Shown piece by piece: positions 50,756-60,214 of a stretch of DNA of 64,000 nucleotides. The stretch comes from JAAYYM01 sp964638005 (GTDB lineage: Bacteria > Bacillota > Clostridia > Lachnospirales > Lachnospiraceae). Below the pieces are notes generated by a model that was given only the letters and a program-made list of their open reading frames with translations, made no database searches and was not told where the DNA came from. The DNA lies in assembly GCA_964638005.1 (NCBI GenBank), contig CAZWXS010000007.1, forward strand, positions 1 through 64,000, written 5' to 3'. The position numbers and the translations under genes are program-made. Positions within the stretch are counted from its first letter, which is position 1. Every line of letters starts with the position of its first letter.

Positions 50756-52174
50756 CTATTGTTCTGTGTCCCGTCTTCCGTATTTTTGAATCAGTTTGGC
50801 TGCTATCTGTCGAGTTTCTCCTAAATATAGCAACACCAAGGTCAAAAACAGCAAGCCCGTAATCAGATATACATACGGCACTTCGCGTATGACCAGAACC
50901 GCCTGTATGATTACAATCAAATAGGCAAAGTAATCCTTTTTCAGATTAATGTGCAGCGTTACGTGTTTCCTCACAATCAGGAATGCCATCAGATACATCG
51001 TATAGTAGGAAATTGCGGTTGCAACCGCCGCACCCATGGCTCCTATATAAGGAATACTGACCAAGTTCAGCAGGATATTCAGCAGCGCACCGATTCCGGT
51101 CGCAACCCCCATACTCTTAGAATCCTTATGCGCCAGGCATATAGAACCGAGAAACCCTGTCAATGCACCAAAAATGATAGATATGAGCAATGGCGGAACG
51201 AATTCCCATGCCGCATAAAAATCTTTTCTGAACAAAAACTGCGCAAGCAGCTTCACAATCACAATCAAAAAGGAACATCCAAGCACCATAAAGGCATTGT
51301 ATACTTTATACATGGTTGAGAAAAAATCCGATGAGTCTTCTTCCTGATAATTCTTGGTTGCCGACATCTGCCATGCTTGGGCAAAAATACGCTGAAATAC
51401 CGTCAGCATCGCAGGTATCTTATATGCGGCACCATAGATACCATTCACTGCGGTTCCGCAGATTGCCGCAACAATATAGCGGTCACTTGCATTATTGATC
51501 CAACTGCCTGTTGAATAAAGAATCATCGGCTTTCCATAGCCGAGCATCTCCTGCTCCAGTTCCTTATCCTTCTGCCATGCTCGGATATATCTTCTTCCGC
51601 CCGACAACAGGAGCATGACTACAGAAGCCGCAAGATAGGATATGATCTGTGCCAGCAGATAGCCATTTAGACCTATCTTTAACACCAACAGCAGAAACAG
51701 ATTAGAACACAACATAATAATTGTGCACGTAATTGAACCGATGACTACCACAGGAACCATCTCCGAACCCTGAAAGAACAGGATCAAATATTCATATAAG
51801 GCGTTCGTTGCAAACAGAACAATGAAAAAGAACAGATATCTCCTGACTTCAGCAGGCACAAAAAAGGCTGAAACTCCGGCAACAGCTGCCACGAACAGCA
51901 TGGCAATTCCCGTATATTTCAGTCCTATTCTTAATATATCCGCTCTCTTATCTTCTCTTTCAATGGCAAACCGCAGCGCCGCCTCGCCCATATTCATCGT
52001 CAGCGCAGGGACCAGCAACAGCAGCGTCACCTGCATGATATCGGCTATTCCGTATTCCTTTGTTGTCAATACACTTGTATAAAACGGTACGAGTAAAAAG
52101 ACCAGTATCTTGGAAACAAAATTACTGATGGAAAAGAGGGCAATGTTATTTGCTAAATATTTGTATCTTCCCAT
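50756..52174 (-). CDS. wzx: Wzx-type flippase
   Basis: A 472-residue MOP-superfamily flippase. LANNIALFSISNFVSKILVFLLVPFYTSVL and TKEYGIADIMQVTL give the family's typical N-terminus; about fourteen helices follow and the C-terminus ends in a basic tail. It lies between two Wzy-type genes. It is the third flippase in the window and probably serves the repeat unit begun by the transferase at 55897-57273. Confidence 0.9.
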   Translation of the reverse strand: MGRYKYLANNIALFSISNFVSKILVFLLVPFYTSVLTTKEYGIADIMQVTLLLLVPALTMNMGEAALRFAIEREDKRADILRIGLKYTGIAMLFVAAVAGVSAFFVPAEVRRYLFFFIVLFATNALYEYLILFFQGSEMVPVVVIGSITCTIIMLCSNLFLLLVLKIGLNGYLLAQIISYLAASVVMLLLSGGRRYIRAWQKDKELEQEMLGYGKPMILYSTGSWINNASDRYIVAAICGTAVNGIYGAAYKIPAMLTVFQRIFAQAWQMSATKNYQEEDSSDFFSTMYKVYNAFMVLGCSFLIVIVKLLAQFLFRKDFYAAWEFVPPLLISIIFGALTGFLGSICLAHKDSKSMGVATGIGALLNILLNLVSIPYIGAMGAAVATAISYYTMYLMAFLIVRKHVTLHINLKKDYFAYLIVIIQAVLVIREVPYVYLITGLLFLTLVLLYLGETRQIAAKLIQKYGRRDTEQ

Positions 52175-52186
52175 ATCATCACCACA

Positions 52187-53380
52187 TTACTGTGTTTCTC
52201 CTGTCGCCCCTGAAGTTCCCGAGCGAATCATTGCCAACAGAAACAGCATATTGGGCGCATAATCAGCCCAGATTAAATCAACGTCAAAGAAGGATTCCAA
52301 AAATACCGCGAGCACTGCACATAATGCACAGAGTACCATTGCATTCTTATTCGAAATGCGTCTGAATCCGTCAAATCTTTTATATACAATATAGAGTATT
52401 CCCACAAATACCAAAATCCCATGAACCGCAATGAGATCATACATCGCATTGTGCAGATTGTATTCGATAAATGTATCCAGATCATAACCGGAGCCGATAC
52501 CCGTAATCGGCTGCTTGATAAACATCTTGCCAACCTCCAGCCATATCTTCTGTCGTCCCGAAAAGACATTTTTATAGAAAAAAGGGAGTTTAAAATTCAC
52601 ACCCAATTGTCCGATTGCCGTATATAAAATCACAAAAGCCAGCGACCCCACTGTCAACAACCAATAAAACGCTCTGCATATCTTTTTGGAATCCCACCAC
52701 TTACGAGGAATGAAATAATAGAAAAACAAAAACGCCAAAAACATAATAAAAGCGCCACGTGCTCGATGCCACACCACTAAGTGTGCCGTTCTGACGAGTA
52801 CCATGACCAGAATCAATCCTGCAATTTCCTTCTTATGATACCATTCCTTCATTAGTCCGTATGCACACAACAGAGTAAATACCGTAAAGGTTGCCGCCGT
52901 ATTTGTGTTATATGCCATCTGCTCATAATCGCTGAAGAAAATAGGATATGCGACAAAGAACCAAACCATCAAAAGAACAAAATAGAAAATCTGCATTCCC
53001 TTGATCTGCCTGCCCGTCAATACAATCTTGTCACTCAGATACCAGACTAACACAAAATCTGCCGCCACAAAAAAACATCCCTTATTTGAACCAATGATGA
53101 ACAAATTAACACCTGTCAGAATAACTACCGCTGCCAGGATCCATATTTCCTTATCCTTATTCTTAATCAGTGAAATCCAGTCGACATTGTTCAGAAACAA
53201 TCCTACACAGATACAGAAGATGAACAGACTCGCATAACGGTCCGTTGCGCCATAGAACTTCGGAACCAAAAAAGTAAGTGCATAACATGCAAACATCACT
53301 GAAAAGAGAATTGTATTGACTAATACTTTTCTTTTATTTTCTGCAGTAATTCCACTAATTGCATTGTCCTTGCTTCCCAT
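52187..53380 (-). CDS. wzy: Wzy-type O-antigen polymerase/ligase family protein
   Basis: A 397-residue membrane protein with about eleven helices. The large loop has KNVFSGRQKIWLEVGKMFIK, QPITGIGSGYDLDT and YNLHNAMYDLIAVHG, closely parallel to the protein at 49428-50723 (KDIFSGREEVW, PITGMGS, VHNGLLDIL). The two are probably paralogues. ATG at 53380 follows GGAG by about eight bases and lies 60 bases inside the end of the upstream GT4 gene, so the two reading frames overlap. One copy may polymerise and the other ligate; this is inference. Confidence 0.84.
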   Translation of the reverse strand: MGSKDNAISGITAENKRKVLVNTILFSVMFACYALTFLVPKFYGATDRYASLFIFCICVGLFLNNVDWISLIKNKDKEIWILAAVVILTGVNLFIIGSNKGCFFVAADFVLVWYLSDKIVLTGRQIKGMQIFYFVLLMVWFFVAYPIFFSDYEQMAYNTNTAATFTVFTLLCAYGLMKEWYHKKEIAGLILVMVLVRTAHLVVWHRARGAFIMFLAFLFFYYFIPRKWWDSKKICRAFYWLLTVGSLAFVILYTAIGQLGVNFKLPFFYKNVFSGRQKIWLEVGKMFIKQPITGIGSGYDLDTFIEYNLHNAMYDLIAVHGILVFVGILYIVYKRFDGFRRISNKNAMVLCALCAVLAVFLESFFDVDLIWADYAPNMLFLLAMIRSGTSGATGETQ

Positions 53381-54318
53381 GAAGTAGACTCCTTATCAAT
53401 ACTCTGCTGCAGCCGCTCATGATTCCCCTGCTGCATCAGCCTCATTATCTTATCCGCAATCTCATCCCTGTCACTGTAGTCATGTATGAGATCTCCGTCT
53501 TCCAACCCTTTCAAAATAAATCTTGCTCCGATTTTGTCAGACAAGAGCAAATCACAGCCACATGCAAGCGCTTCCAAAGGAGCAAGCCCAAATGTCTCAA
53601 AACAGCTGTTCTGAATAAACAATCCGGATTGATGCAAAAGCTTTACAGTCTCATCAAATGACACAAGCCCTTTGTTCTCCACAAAAGGATATGCATTGAT
53701 TTCCTTCGTATCATAGCCGACATCTCCGATTACCGTCAACCTCAGGTTCATCTGTTCTGTTCTGTTCAACCGGTCAATCGCCTCGCATATATAGCGAATC
53801 ATCTTTCTTGGCATTCCGCCGCCAATGGACATAATTTGATCAGGTTCACGTTTTTCATCTGCATTCAGTTCCGCTAACTCATCCCAACTGACACCGTTTG
53901 TCACAAAATCAATCTTATCCATATACTCCGGATAATGTTCCCACAACCATGCTGCAAACTGTGCAGAAACTGCTATAATTGCATCTGTCAGTTTCAAAGA
54001 CTCCCTCTCGATCTTATTCATCTTCAGATCGGGAACTCCGTTGATTGCATTTTCATGCTCGACACAACCGTGCATCAGATAAGCAACAGGTTTTCTTAAA
54101 ATATGTGCCCATTTCATTGTTAGGATATTCTGTGCGGAATATCCTGAACATAATATAATATCCGCAAATAATACCTTGCTCAGTATCTCCGGCACCCGCA
54201 TACATTTTCCCGTATACTTCAGCCTCATCGTATCTGCCGGCAGATGCTCCAGATAACTCCGTGTCACATTCGCAGGACCTGTGCCCGTACGATAGTCCCC
54301 CACCATCAGAATTCTCAT
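53320..54318 (-). CDS. GT4 glycosyltransferase
   Basis: A 332-residue compact family-4 enzyme. MRILMVGDYRTGTGPANVTR opens the protein; then YLMHGCVEHENAINGV, AIIAVSAQFAAWLWE, MSIGGGMPRKMI and the donor site NSCFETFGLAPLEALACGCDLLLS. ATG 54316-54318 gives the family's normal start; the frame remains open another 12 codons. Its 3' end overlaps the Wzy-type gene by 61 bases, the longest overlap between genes here. Confidence 0.87.
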   Translation of the reverse strand: MRILMVGDYRTGTGPANVTRSYLEHLPADTMRLKYTGKCMRVPEILSKVLFADIILCSGYSAQNILTMKWAHILRKPVAYLMHGCVEHENAINGVPDLKMNKIERESLKLTDAIIAVSAQFAAWLWEHYPEYMDKIDFVTNGVSWDELAELNADEKREPDQIMSIGGGMPRKMIRYICEAIDRLNRTEQMNLRLTVIGDVGYDTKEINAYPFVENKGLVSFDETVKLLHQSGLFIQNSCFETFGLAPLEALACGCDLLLSDKIGARFILKGLEDGDLIHDYSDRDEIADKIMRLMQQGNHERLQQSIDKESTSWEARTMQLVELLQKIKEKY

Positions 54319-54331
54319 GCACTCATTTCCT

Positions 54332-55126
54332 TTACACAAAACCTTTGATATCATTCAAATATTCACGACGCCCACGAAGCATCAGCTTGATTGCCTGTGA
54401 CACGCTCTGATCCTGCCGATACAATCTTCGCTTTCTAATTGCAAACTGCAGCATCAGAAAAATACAGTACTTCTTCGTCATTGCACAATAATTGGCTCCG
54501 CGAGATATAAAAAAACGATCCTCATAACCCTGAAACCACGTTGACTCTGTCTCGCGCAAAGTTGCTATCTGCACCGGCATGTATATGATTTCAAGACCGG
54601 CACGCAGGCAGTCATACAGGAACAGATTCTCTTCTCCCATATAGTACTTTGCACCCGCTCCGAAGCTTTCATCAAACTGAATTCCTCTGCTGCAGATGCT
54701 CTCTCTGCGAAACGCAACCTCCGGAGAGAATATCTTCAGCACCGACAGATAATCCATACGCCTTTCGGCCGGATAGTTCGGCTGTGGTTTCTCTTTCCTC
54801 TGTATATAAAAAACAATGATGTCAGCCGTCGGATGAGTCTCGAAAGCATTGCAAATAAGCGCTTCGTAGCCTTCCTCATATTCTACATCATTATCACATA
54901 GAATGCAAACGTCCGCATCCGCATTCTTAATCGCCATATTTCGACTCTTACTGAGTCCGCGCTCTGTTGTTTCTATATATCTGACTGTCCGTGTCTTCTC
55001 CATAATCGTATCCACGGAATCTCTTTCACACTGGTTCACAACCAGACAATCACCGTTTATGTGCAGCGAATTGATATACTCATATCCGTCCAAAAACATC
55101 GCTGACAGCAGGACCTGCAATTTCAT
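54332..55126 (-). CDS. GT2-like glycosyltransferase
   Basis: A 264-residue GT-A enzyme of a divergent family-2 group. It starts MKLQVLLSAMFLDGYEYINS and includes CLVVNQCERDS, ERGLSKSRNMAIKNADADVC and ILCDNDVEYEEGYEAL, where DND replaces the usual DDD/DAD donor-metal motif. The acceptor half has SPEVAFRRESICSRGIQFDE and GEENLFLYDCLRAG. No membrane helices. It sits between two other transferase genes of the block headed by the initiating transferase at 57273. Confidence 0.85.
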   Translation of the reverse strand: MKLQVLLSAMFLDGYEYINSLHINGDCLVVNQCERDSVDTIMEKTRTVRYIETTERGLSKSRNMAIKNADADVCILCDNDVEYEEGYEALICNAFETHPTADIIVFYIQRKEKPQPNYPAERRMDYLSVLKIFSPEVAFRRESICSRGIQFDESFGAGAKYYMGEENLFLYDCLRAGLEIIYMPVQIATLRETESTWFQGYEDRFFISRGANYCAMTKKYCIFLMLQFAIRKRRLYRQDQSVSQAIKLMLRGRREYLNDIKGFV

Positions 55127-55154
55127 GACCGCTCACATCCCTTCGCATACTGAT

Positions 55155-55910
55155 CTACAGGCGTCTGATGACCGCACGAACCGCATAGAAGCAAAAACAA
55201 TATGCGCTCTTAAAGACAGATAGCTTCTCTACATTTCGATACAAATTCCAAATTCGCTTGACGGCAGTCAACTTATTCGCCGACAACGTACCGGAACTGC
55301 GCCTATACAAAGTCAGCGCCTCATCAAAGCCATAGGCTGTGTAGCCCTTCTTAAGTATCTTCCACCATGTCGCTGTGTCTTCACTCGCTACATTCGGCAT
55401 TGTCAACAGATTCTTTGATATTTTGGTCATATCGAACATAACCGTGCTGGTAAAGATCGTTGTATTCTTCAGTGCGGCACGATAGTTCATTTTTGACGGC
55501 ACATGTACAATCTTTTCGACACCGACTCCGTTTTCATCTGCAAATTCATATCCGGTAAAGGAAAATGCACATTCATTCTCCTCCATAAATGCAAGCTGTC
55601 GTTCCAATTTATCAGGCGACCACAAATCATCTGCATCTATGTAGGCAAGGTATCTGCCCTGCGCAGCACGCAATCCTTTGTTTCTCGCACCCGCAGCACC
55701 GACTCCCTTACCTGACTTAATGATATGGATATTATCACACACATAGCGTTCCATGATTTCCACGCTGCTGTCAGTAGAACCATCATCTACCAGTATCATT
55801 TCCCAGTCCTGCATCGTCTGGCTTCTGACTGACTGAATCGTATCCTCTATGCATTTTGCCGCATTGTGCACAGGCACGACAATGCTCACTTTTATCTCAT
55901 TCATCTTCAT
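55155..55910 (-). CDS. GT2 glycosyltransferase
   Basis: A 251-residue family-2 enzyme. IKVSIVVPVHNAAKCIEDTI, ILVDDGSTDSS, GAAGARNKGLRAAQGRYLAY and IDADDLWSPDKLERQ give the canonical GT-A signature. An SEDTATWWKILKKG segment is typical of bacterial capsular GT2 enzymes. ATG codons at 55910 and 55904 are both possible; GGGGA lies four and ten bases before them. The start overlaps the end of the initiating transferase gene, so it probably adds the second sugar of that unit. Confidence 0.88.
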   Translation of the reverse strand: MKMNEIKVSIVVPVHNAAKCIEDTIQSVRSQTMQDWEMILVDDGSTDSSVEIMERYVCDNIHIIKSGKGVGAAGARNKGLRAAQGRYLAYIDADDLWSPDKLERQLAFMEENECAFSFTGYEFADENGVGVEKIVHVPSKMNYRAALKNTTIFTSTVMFDMTKISKNLLTMPNVASEDTATWWKILKKGYTAYGFDEALTLYRRSSGTLSANKLTAVKRIWNLYRNVEKLSVFKSAYCFCFYAVRAVIRRL

Positions 55911-57273
55911 CAATTCCCCGTTCCAACGGTGTAAGGTTGCCCTCTGCAATTCCCTCTGTACTGTCAAATGTCAATAAAATCTTTAAGGTCAGTATAATCA
56001 GTCTCAAATCCAGCCATACCGAAAAATGTTCAATATAATACAGATCCAGCTTCAGCTTATCGTACGGCAGTGAATTATACTTTCCATAGATCTGTGCATA
56101 TCCCGTAAGACCTGCCTTGACCTTCATGCGGTATACGAACTCCGGCATGACCTGTGTATATTTCTCAATAATCTCCGGACGTTCCGGACGTGGCCCTACA
56201 AAGGACATCGACCCGTTGATTACATTAAATAACTGCGGCAGTTCATCAATCCTTACCTTGCGAATGATCCTTCCGATCGGCGTGATCCGATTATCATTTT
56301 GCGTGGCCAGTCTCGCCACTCCGTCCTTCTCGGCCGACTCGATCATGGATCGGAACTTATACATCTTAAATCTTTTGCCGCCAAGCGTGCACCTTACCTG
56401 TGTATACAATACAGGGCCTCTGTCATACAATTTAATCGCAATTGCGGTAATCAACATAATCGGAGAGGTGACGATCAGGATTAACAGTGCAAAAACTACA
56501 TCGAAAACCCGCTTTGCAATGACCTGCTCCGGCTCCATCGGCGTACTCTTAGTCAAAAGCAGCGGTGTGTCAAACAAATGCAGTGTCTGCGAGCCGTTCA
56601 ATATGATGTCGGAAATCTTTGGCATGACATAGACATCGACTGATTTCTCATAACAGAACTTGAACAGCCTGTTGCGGAGCGTTGTGGGGATATCCCACAT
56701 CATAACTGCCTCGTGACGCTCTATTGCTTCGTAGATCTGATCAATCTCAACATCCGTCTTAATCTCTTCGGAAATATGGAACTGATGCTTTCTTGTCTTT
56801 ACTTTATTCACAAATACTTCGGTGTGATCGCCCGCATGGATGAGTAGTATGTCAAGCGGCGGAAACAGGAACCGATAGATATATGTAGCCCCCATAATCC
56901 ACAATCCGATGCAGATGCATTGAACTCCCAGCGCCAGTATATAGGGTATCGGTGACGGAAAGTGGTATGCAAGCATACATGCAATCGCATAAAACAAAAT
57001 ATCTGCACATGCCGTAGCAAACACCTGAGAAAACAGTAATTCCAACATACGAAAAGATCCAATCTTTAATCCTCCGTACATACCGGAGAAAAAGAACAGA
57101 ATCACCAGATAAATCACCAATATGAATACATTTCCCCAGAAGAAATACTCCTTAGGAAGCTGCTTATTATAGAAATACACCCATGCAACACCGACAATCG
57201 CTGTTTCAACCGCAACTATGATAAATGCCGCAAAGAAGGTATATAACCTTTTCTGCAAATCTCTTTTTTCCAA
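55897..57273 (-). CDS. initiating sugar-phosphate transferase, long WcaJ/CpsE type
   Basis: A 458-residue polyprenyl-phosphate hexose-1-phosphate transferase. Four N-terminal membrane helices, a middle soluble domain, then the catalytic part: KRVFDVVFALLILIVTSPIM, MYKFRSM, RKVRIDELPQLFNVINGSMS, VGPRPERPE, KAGLTGYAQIYGKY and LDLYYIEHFSVW. The start is TTG (57271-57273) after GGGG about eight bases upstream. It strongly resembles the transferase at 26002-27423, suggesting a duplicated module. It is followed by three glycosyltransferases, two Wzy-type proteins and a flippase. Confidence 0.93.
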   Translation of the reverse strand: MEKRDLQKRLYTFFAAFIIVAVETAIVGVAWVYFYNKQLPKEYFFWGNVFILVIYLVILFFFSGMYGGLKIGSFRMLELLFSQVFATACADILFYAIACMLAYHFPSPIPYILALGVQCICIGLWIMGATYIYRFLFPPLDILLIHAGDHTEVFVNKVKTRKHQFHISEEIKTDVEIDQIYEAIERHEAVMMWDIPTTLRNRLFKFCYEKSVDVYVMPKISDIILNGSQTLHLFDTPLLLTKSTPMEPEQVIAKRVFDVVFALLILIVTSPIMLITAIAIKLYDRGPVLYTQVRCTLGGKRFKMYKFRSMIESAEKDGVARLATQNDNRITPIGRIIRKVRIDELPQLFNVINGSMSFVGPRPERPEIIEKYTQVMPEFVYRMKVKAGLTGYAQIYGKYNSLPYDKLKLDLYYIEHFSVWLDLRLIILTLKILLTFDSTEGIAEGNLTPLERGIDEDE

Positions 57274-57285
57274 AGTAAAGCACCC

Positions 57286-58167
57286 CTATTTCTTCCGCCT
57301 AAGCATAAGCAGCAGATATCCCGGCAGAGCAAGTAACAGCCAGCCTGTGGAAATCACTCTTTCATTGCCCCATATCGGTTTCTTCAGACATCTTGCAAAC
57401 CGCATATAGTGACTGACATATTTCATTTTAAGAATCGACGCAGATGCATCCTGTGCTCTTTGCTCATAATATAAAAGCCATGCCCTCGGATTCTCATCTC
57501 TGAGCCGTTCCACGCTGTCCGTATACCCTGACTGTACAATTTCACAGATCATGATAATGCGTGGTAACACCTTAAGGACATATTCCTTATCTATTTTATC
57601 ATATATATAGTCTTCCGGCACATATTTTTCTCCATCAATTTCAGGAAAAGGAAATTTACGCAGCACCTCTGTCCGAAAAACCAGTGCCGTCTCTCCGCAG
57701 AACCCCTGGCAATAAAGTCCCTGCAGTGTAGAATATTCTACATCCGCAAACTCCCCGCCGGTTAATATCTCTGTTGCACTCTTTCCTTTATGCGCAACGA
57801 TACCCGCAACCTTTTCAGCGTCCCGAGACCGATCGCTCAACACGATATTCCAGGTATCAATCAGTTGTGACACGGCATCCTCCGGCAGATAATCATCCGA
57901 ATCCAGACACATAAATAAATCCGTGGTACATTTTTCCACACCTGTATTATGAGCACGCATCTTCCCGCCATTTTCTCGAAATACATAAATAATCTGTATC
58001 TTGGCTTCTGTCACCCATGCCTGCACCATCTTTTCGGTATCGTCCGTAGAACCATCATCCACGATCAGCCAGCAAAAATCCCTGCAGGTCTGAGAAAGCA
58101 GACTCTGATACACACGCCCAAGCAGTTCTCTTCTGTTATATGTCGGTGTAAATACCGTCAGCAGCAT
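57286..58167 (-). CDS. GT2 glycosyltransferase
   Basis: A 293-residue family-2 enzyme. MLLTVFTPTYNRRELLGRVY, LIVDDGSTDDTEKM, MRAHNTGVEKCTTDLFMCLD and SDDYLPEDAVSQLI form the GT-A donor site. The C-terminus has ERLRDENPRAWLLYYEQRA and a hydrophobic segment near 272-288, probably a membrane anchor. ATG 58165-58167 follows AAGGAG by five bases. It lies just upstream of the initiating transferase, with a 12-base gap. Confidence 0.88.
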   Translation of the reverse strand: MLLTVFTPTYNRRELLGRVYQSLLSQTCRDFCWLIVDDGSTDDTEKMVQAWVTEAKIQIIYVFRENGGKMRAHNTGVEKCTTDLFMCLDSDDYLPEDAVSQLIDTWNIVLSDRSRDAEKVAGIVAHKGKSATEILTGGEFADVEYSTLQGLYCQGFCGETALVFRTEVLRKFPFPEIDGEKYVPEDYIYDKIDKEYVLKVLPRIIMICEIVQSGYTDSVERLRDENPRAWLLYYEQRAQDASASILKMKYVSHYMRFARCLKKPIWGNERVISTGWLLLALPGYLLLMLRRKK

Positions 58168-58188
58168 ACTTTCTCCTTATCGACACCC

Positions 58189-59064
58189 TTACAAGCTATT
58201 TCTCAGTTCTGTATAGTCAATCAGTTCAAATTCATCGCGTTCCTTTAGTTCATAATGAAATATCATATGGCTTTCCGTCTGTGCCACCAGCCGGTATCCG
58301 TTCTCCCCAAAGTACGGAATATTGGCATTACCGCCAGATACCACGATATATTCTGTATTGGTTGCATCCAGCGCCTGCTTGAATGCCTCATCCGAAATAT
58401 CCTGATAACGAATCAGCTTTGCCAGAAGCTTATATTGCGGCATCGTCTCATCCTCCAGCATTTCCTCTGTATAGACACTGCTGACCGCATACAGATAATC
58501 TTCCCGGTCAATCGTCAATAGAATAGACGGATCGTACTGGCGCATCTCCATATTATAATTGTATTCCATCAGCACTCGCGGATAGTTAACCTCTGAATCC
58601 TCATGGATCAGGCGCGATATTGTCATCAATTCTTCCGGCATCTTATACTCATTTTCTGCTTTAACATATCCGTCAGCATAGATAAAGCGCCCTGACAAGC
58701 ATAGAATTGTAACAAATGCTATTCCGACAACAATCTGCTTTGTCCTCTCCTTCTGCTGCAGGAAAATCTTCGTACATACATAAGGAATCACAATGACTAC
58801 CGGTGCAATCCAAAAGAAGCGGTAATACTCCTTGTTGACATCAAATATTCTGGAAAGGATAACCGGAAAAATCGGATTGTAAACGCTCAGTATCAGCAGC
58901 AAAGCACTCGGCAGAAAAATCTGCTTCTCCCGTTTTGTCCCCTTTACCAAAAAGTAGAGTAGCGCAATCAGATACAGCAGGAAATAGGAACAGCCATCCA
59001 CATAATAGTTAAGGCACGCCTGTAAATATGCAATTCCGGTATCAACCACATTCAACGTCTGCAA
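58189..59064 (-). pseudogene. C-terminal part of a split DUF6077-like membrane protein
   Basis: About 291 residues with membrane segments near the start (YFLLYLIALLYFLV), NKEYYRFFWIAPVVIVIPYV and one more helix, then a hydrophilic domain of ~170 residues ending the protein. In the same frame the sequence continues upstream past one TAA (59098-59100) for another ~20 codons and would join the end of the membrane protein at 59156-60214 after a one-base shift. So the two may be halves of one ancestral protein of about 660 residues. Alternatively it is a separate gene: TTG at 59062-59064 has GGAGG six bases upstream. The status is uncertain. Confidence 0.5.
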
Positions 59065-59155
59065 TCTCTGTTCCTCCAAATATCCAAAATCAATCCTTTA
59101 AGCCAATCCGCCAAATCTCAAAAAGCGTCCTGATATTTCAGAAACTACCTTTAGA

Positions 59156-60214
59156 TCAATAAGTGTGGAATACAAAGTATCCCTTCACATATGCCACATA
59201 CATGAGTGCCATCATAAGGCACGGCAACATGCATAAAATATACTTCGGCAGGATCTTCCAGTCCTTTTTTATTAAAGCAAGCGGTACCAGCAGAACTGAC
59301 AGGGTTGCCGGCACCAACATATTGGCTGATGAGGAAATCGTCATCGAACCAAAGCAGACTATGAAAAGCATCCACCACAAGCTTGCTTTCCTATGCTCCT
59401 TCAATAATAATATATAAAGATATACAATCATGACTAACGCAACATTTCCGACAACTGCCTTGCCCTCAAACGTACGCGTCAGCATAAAATTCGATGATGT
59501 ATAAATTGAAATAAACGTAAAATTGACCACTGCCATAAGCACCTGCATCAACAGCACAGCCTTGCGATCATTTTCGAAAAGTTCTTCTGCGATCTTATAG
59601 TAAAGCAATTGTGTCAATATCGTCACCGTCACTGTCATAACGGTCTTGGTCTGAATCAAAGCATGCAGACCGGTCAGCTTGCACATCACTGCATCATTCA
59701 TGGAATACGTCGCAAAAAAATACCGCATCTCAAAATGATCCTGCCATAAACCCGTATATGGATCATATATATTCATGGTATCAGTCATGACGGAAGCTGC
59801 CACATTTCCGACATAATAGGTTGCATCCAAAGTGAAATTATAGGCACCCGTAATCACAATGACCTGAGTCAAGCACAGTATTGCCAGTCCGGCAAAGAAA
59901 AGCGGTGTCTGTCTGAGTTTCTTCCACAGTTCCTTTATCTTTTCATACCATGCTGCTCCATTGAGGATGGCAGATAAGACCACAATTATGCAGACTACCA
60001 CCAGCCATAGATGTGCAAGCGAAGTCAAAGTCTGAAATCGCAGCATCATCGGCACACAGAAAAAGAAGAACAGGCTGTAGTACAGAAAGAAACCCATTAA
60101 TAGAGTGAATGGCAAAGACCACTCTTTATGCCTCTTCCTGCCTGTAATCAGCGAGCCAAATGCCAAATAGATTATGAAGTTGGCAATGATACATAACAAA
60201 CTACTTAAGTTCAT
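59156..60214 (-). pseudogene. N-terminal part of a DUF6077-like membrane protein
   Basis: 352 residues with about nine membrane helices. LTLDATYYVGNVAASVMTD and DPYTGLWQDHFEMRYFFATY in an outer loop are typical of DUF6077-type proteins, whose relatives in Clostridia are usually much longer. It ends abruptly after YVKGYFVFHTY at a TGA (59156-59158); see the following open frame at 58189. The ATG at 60214 follows AGGAG by about eight bases and overlaps the end of the upstream gene. If both halves are translated they could still form a complex. Function is unknown; a GT-C-like role is possible. Confidence 0.55.
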
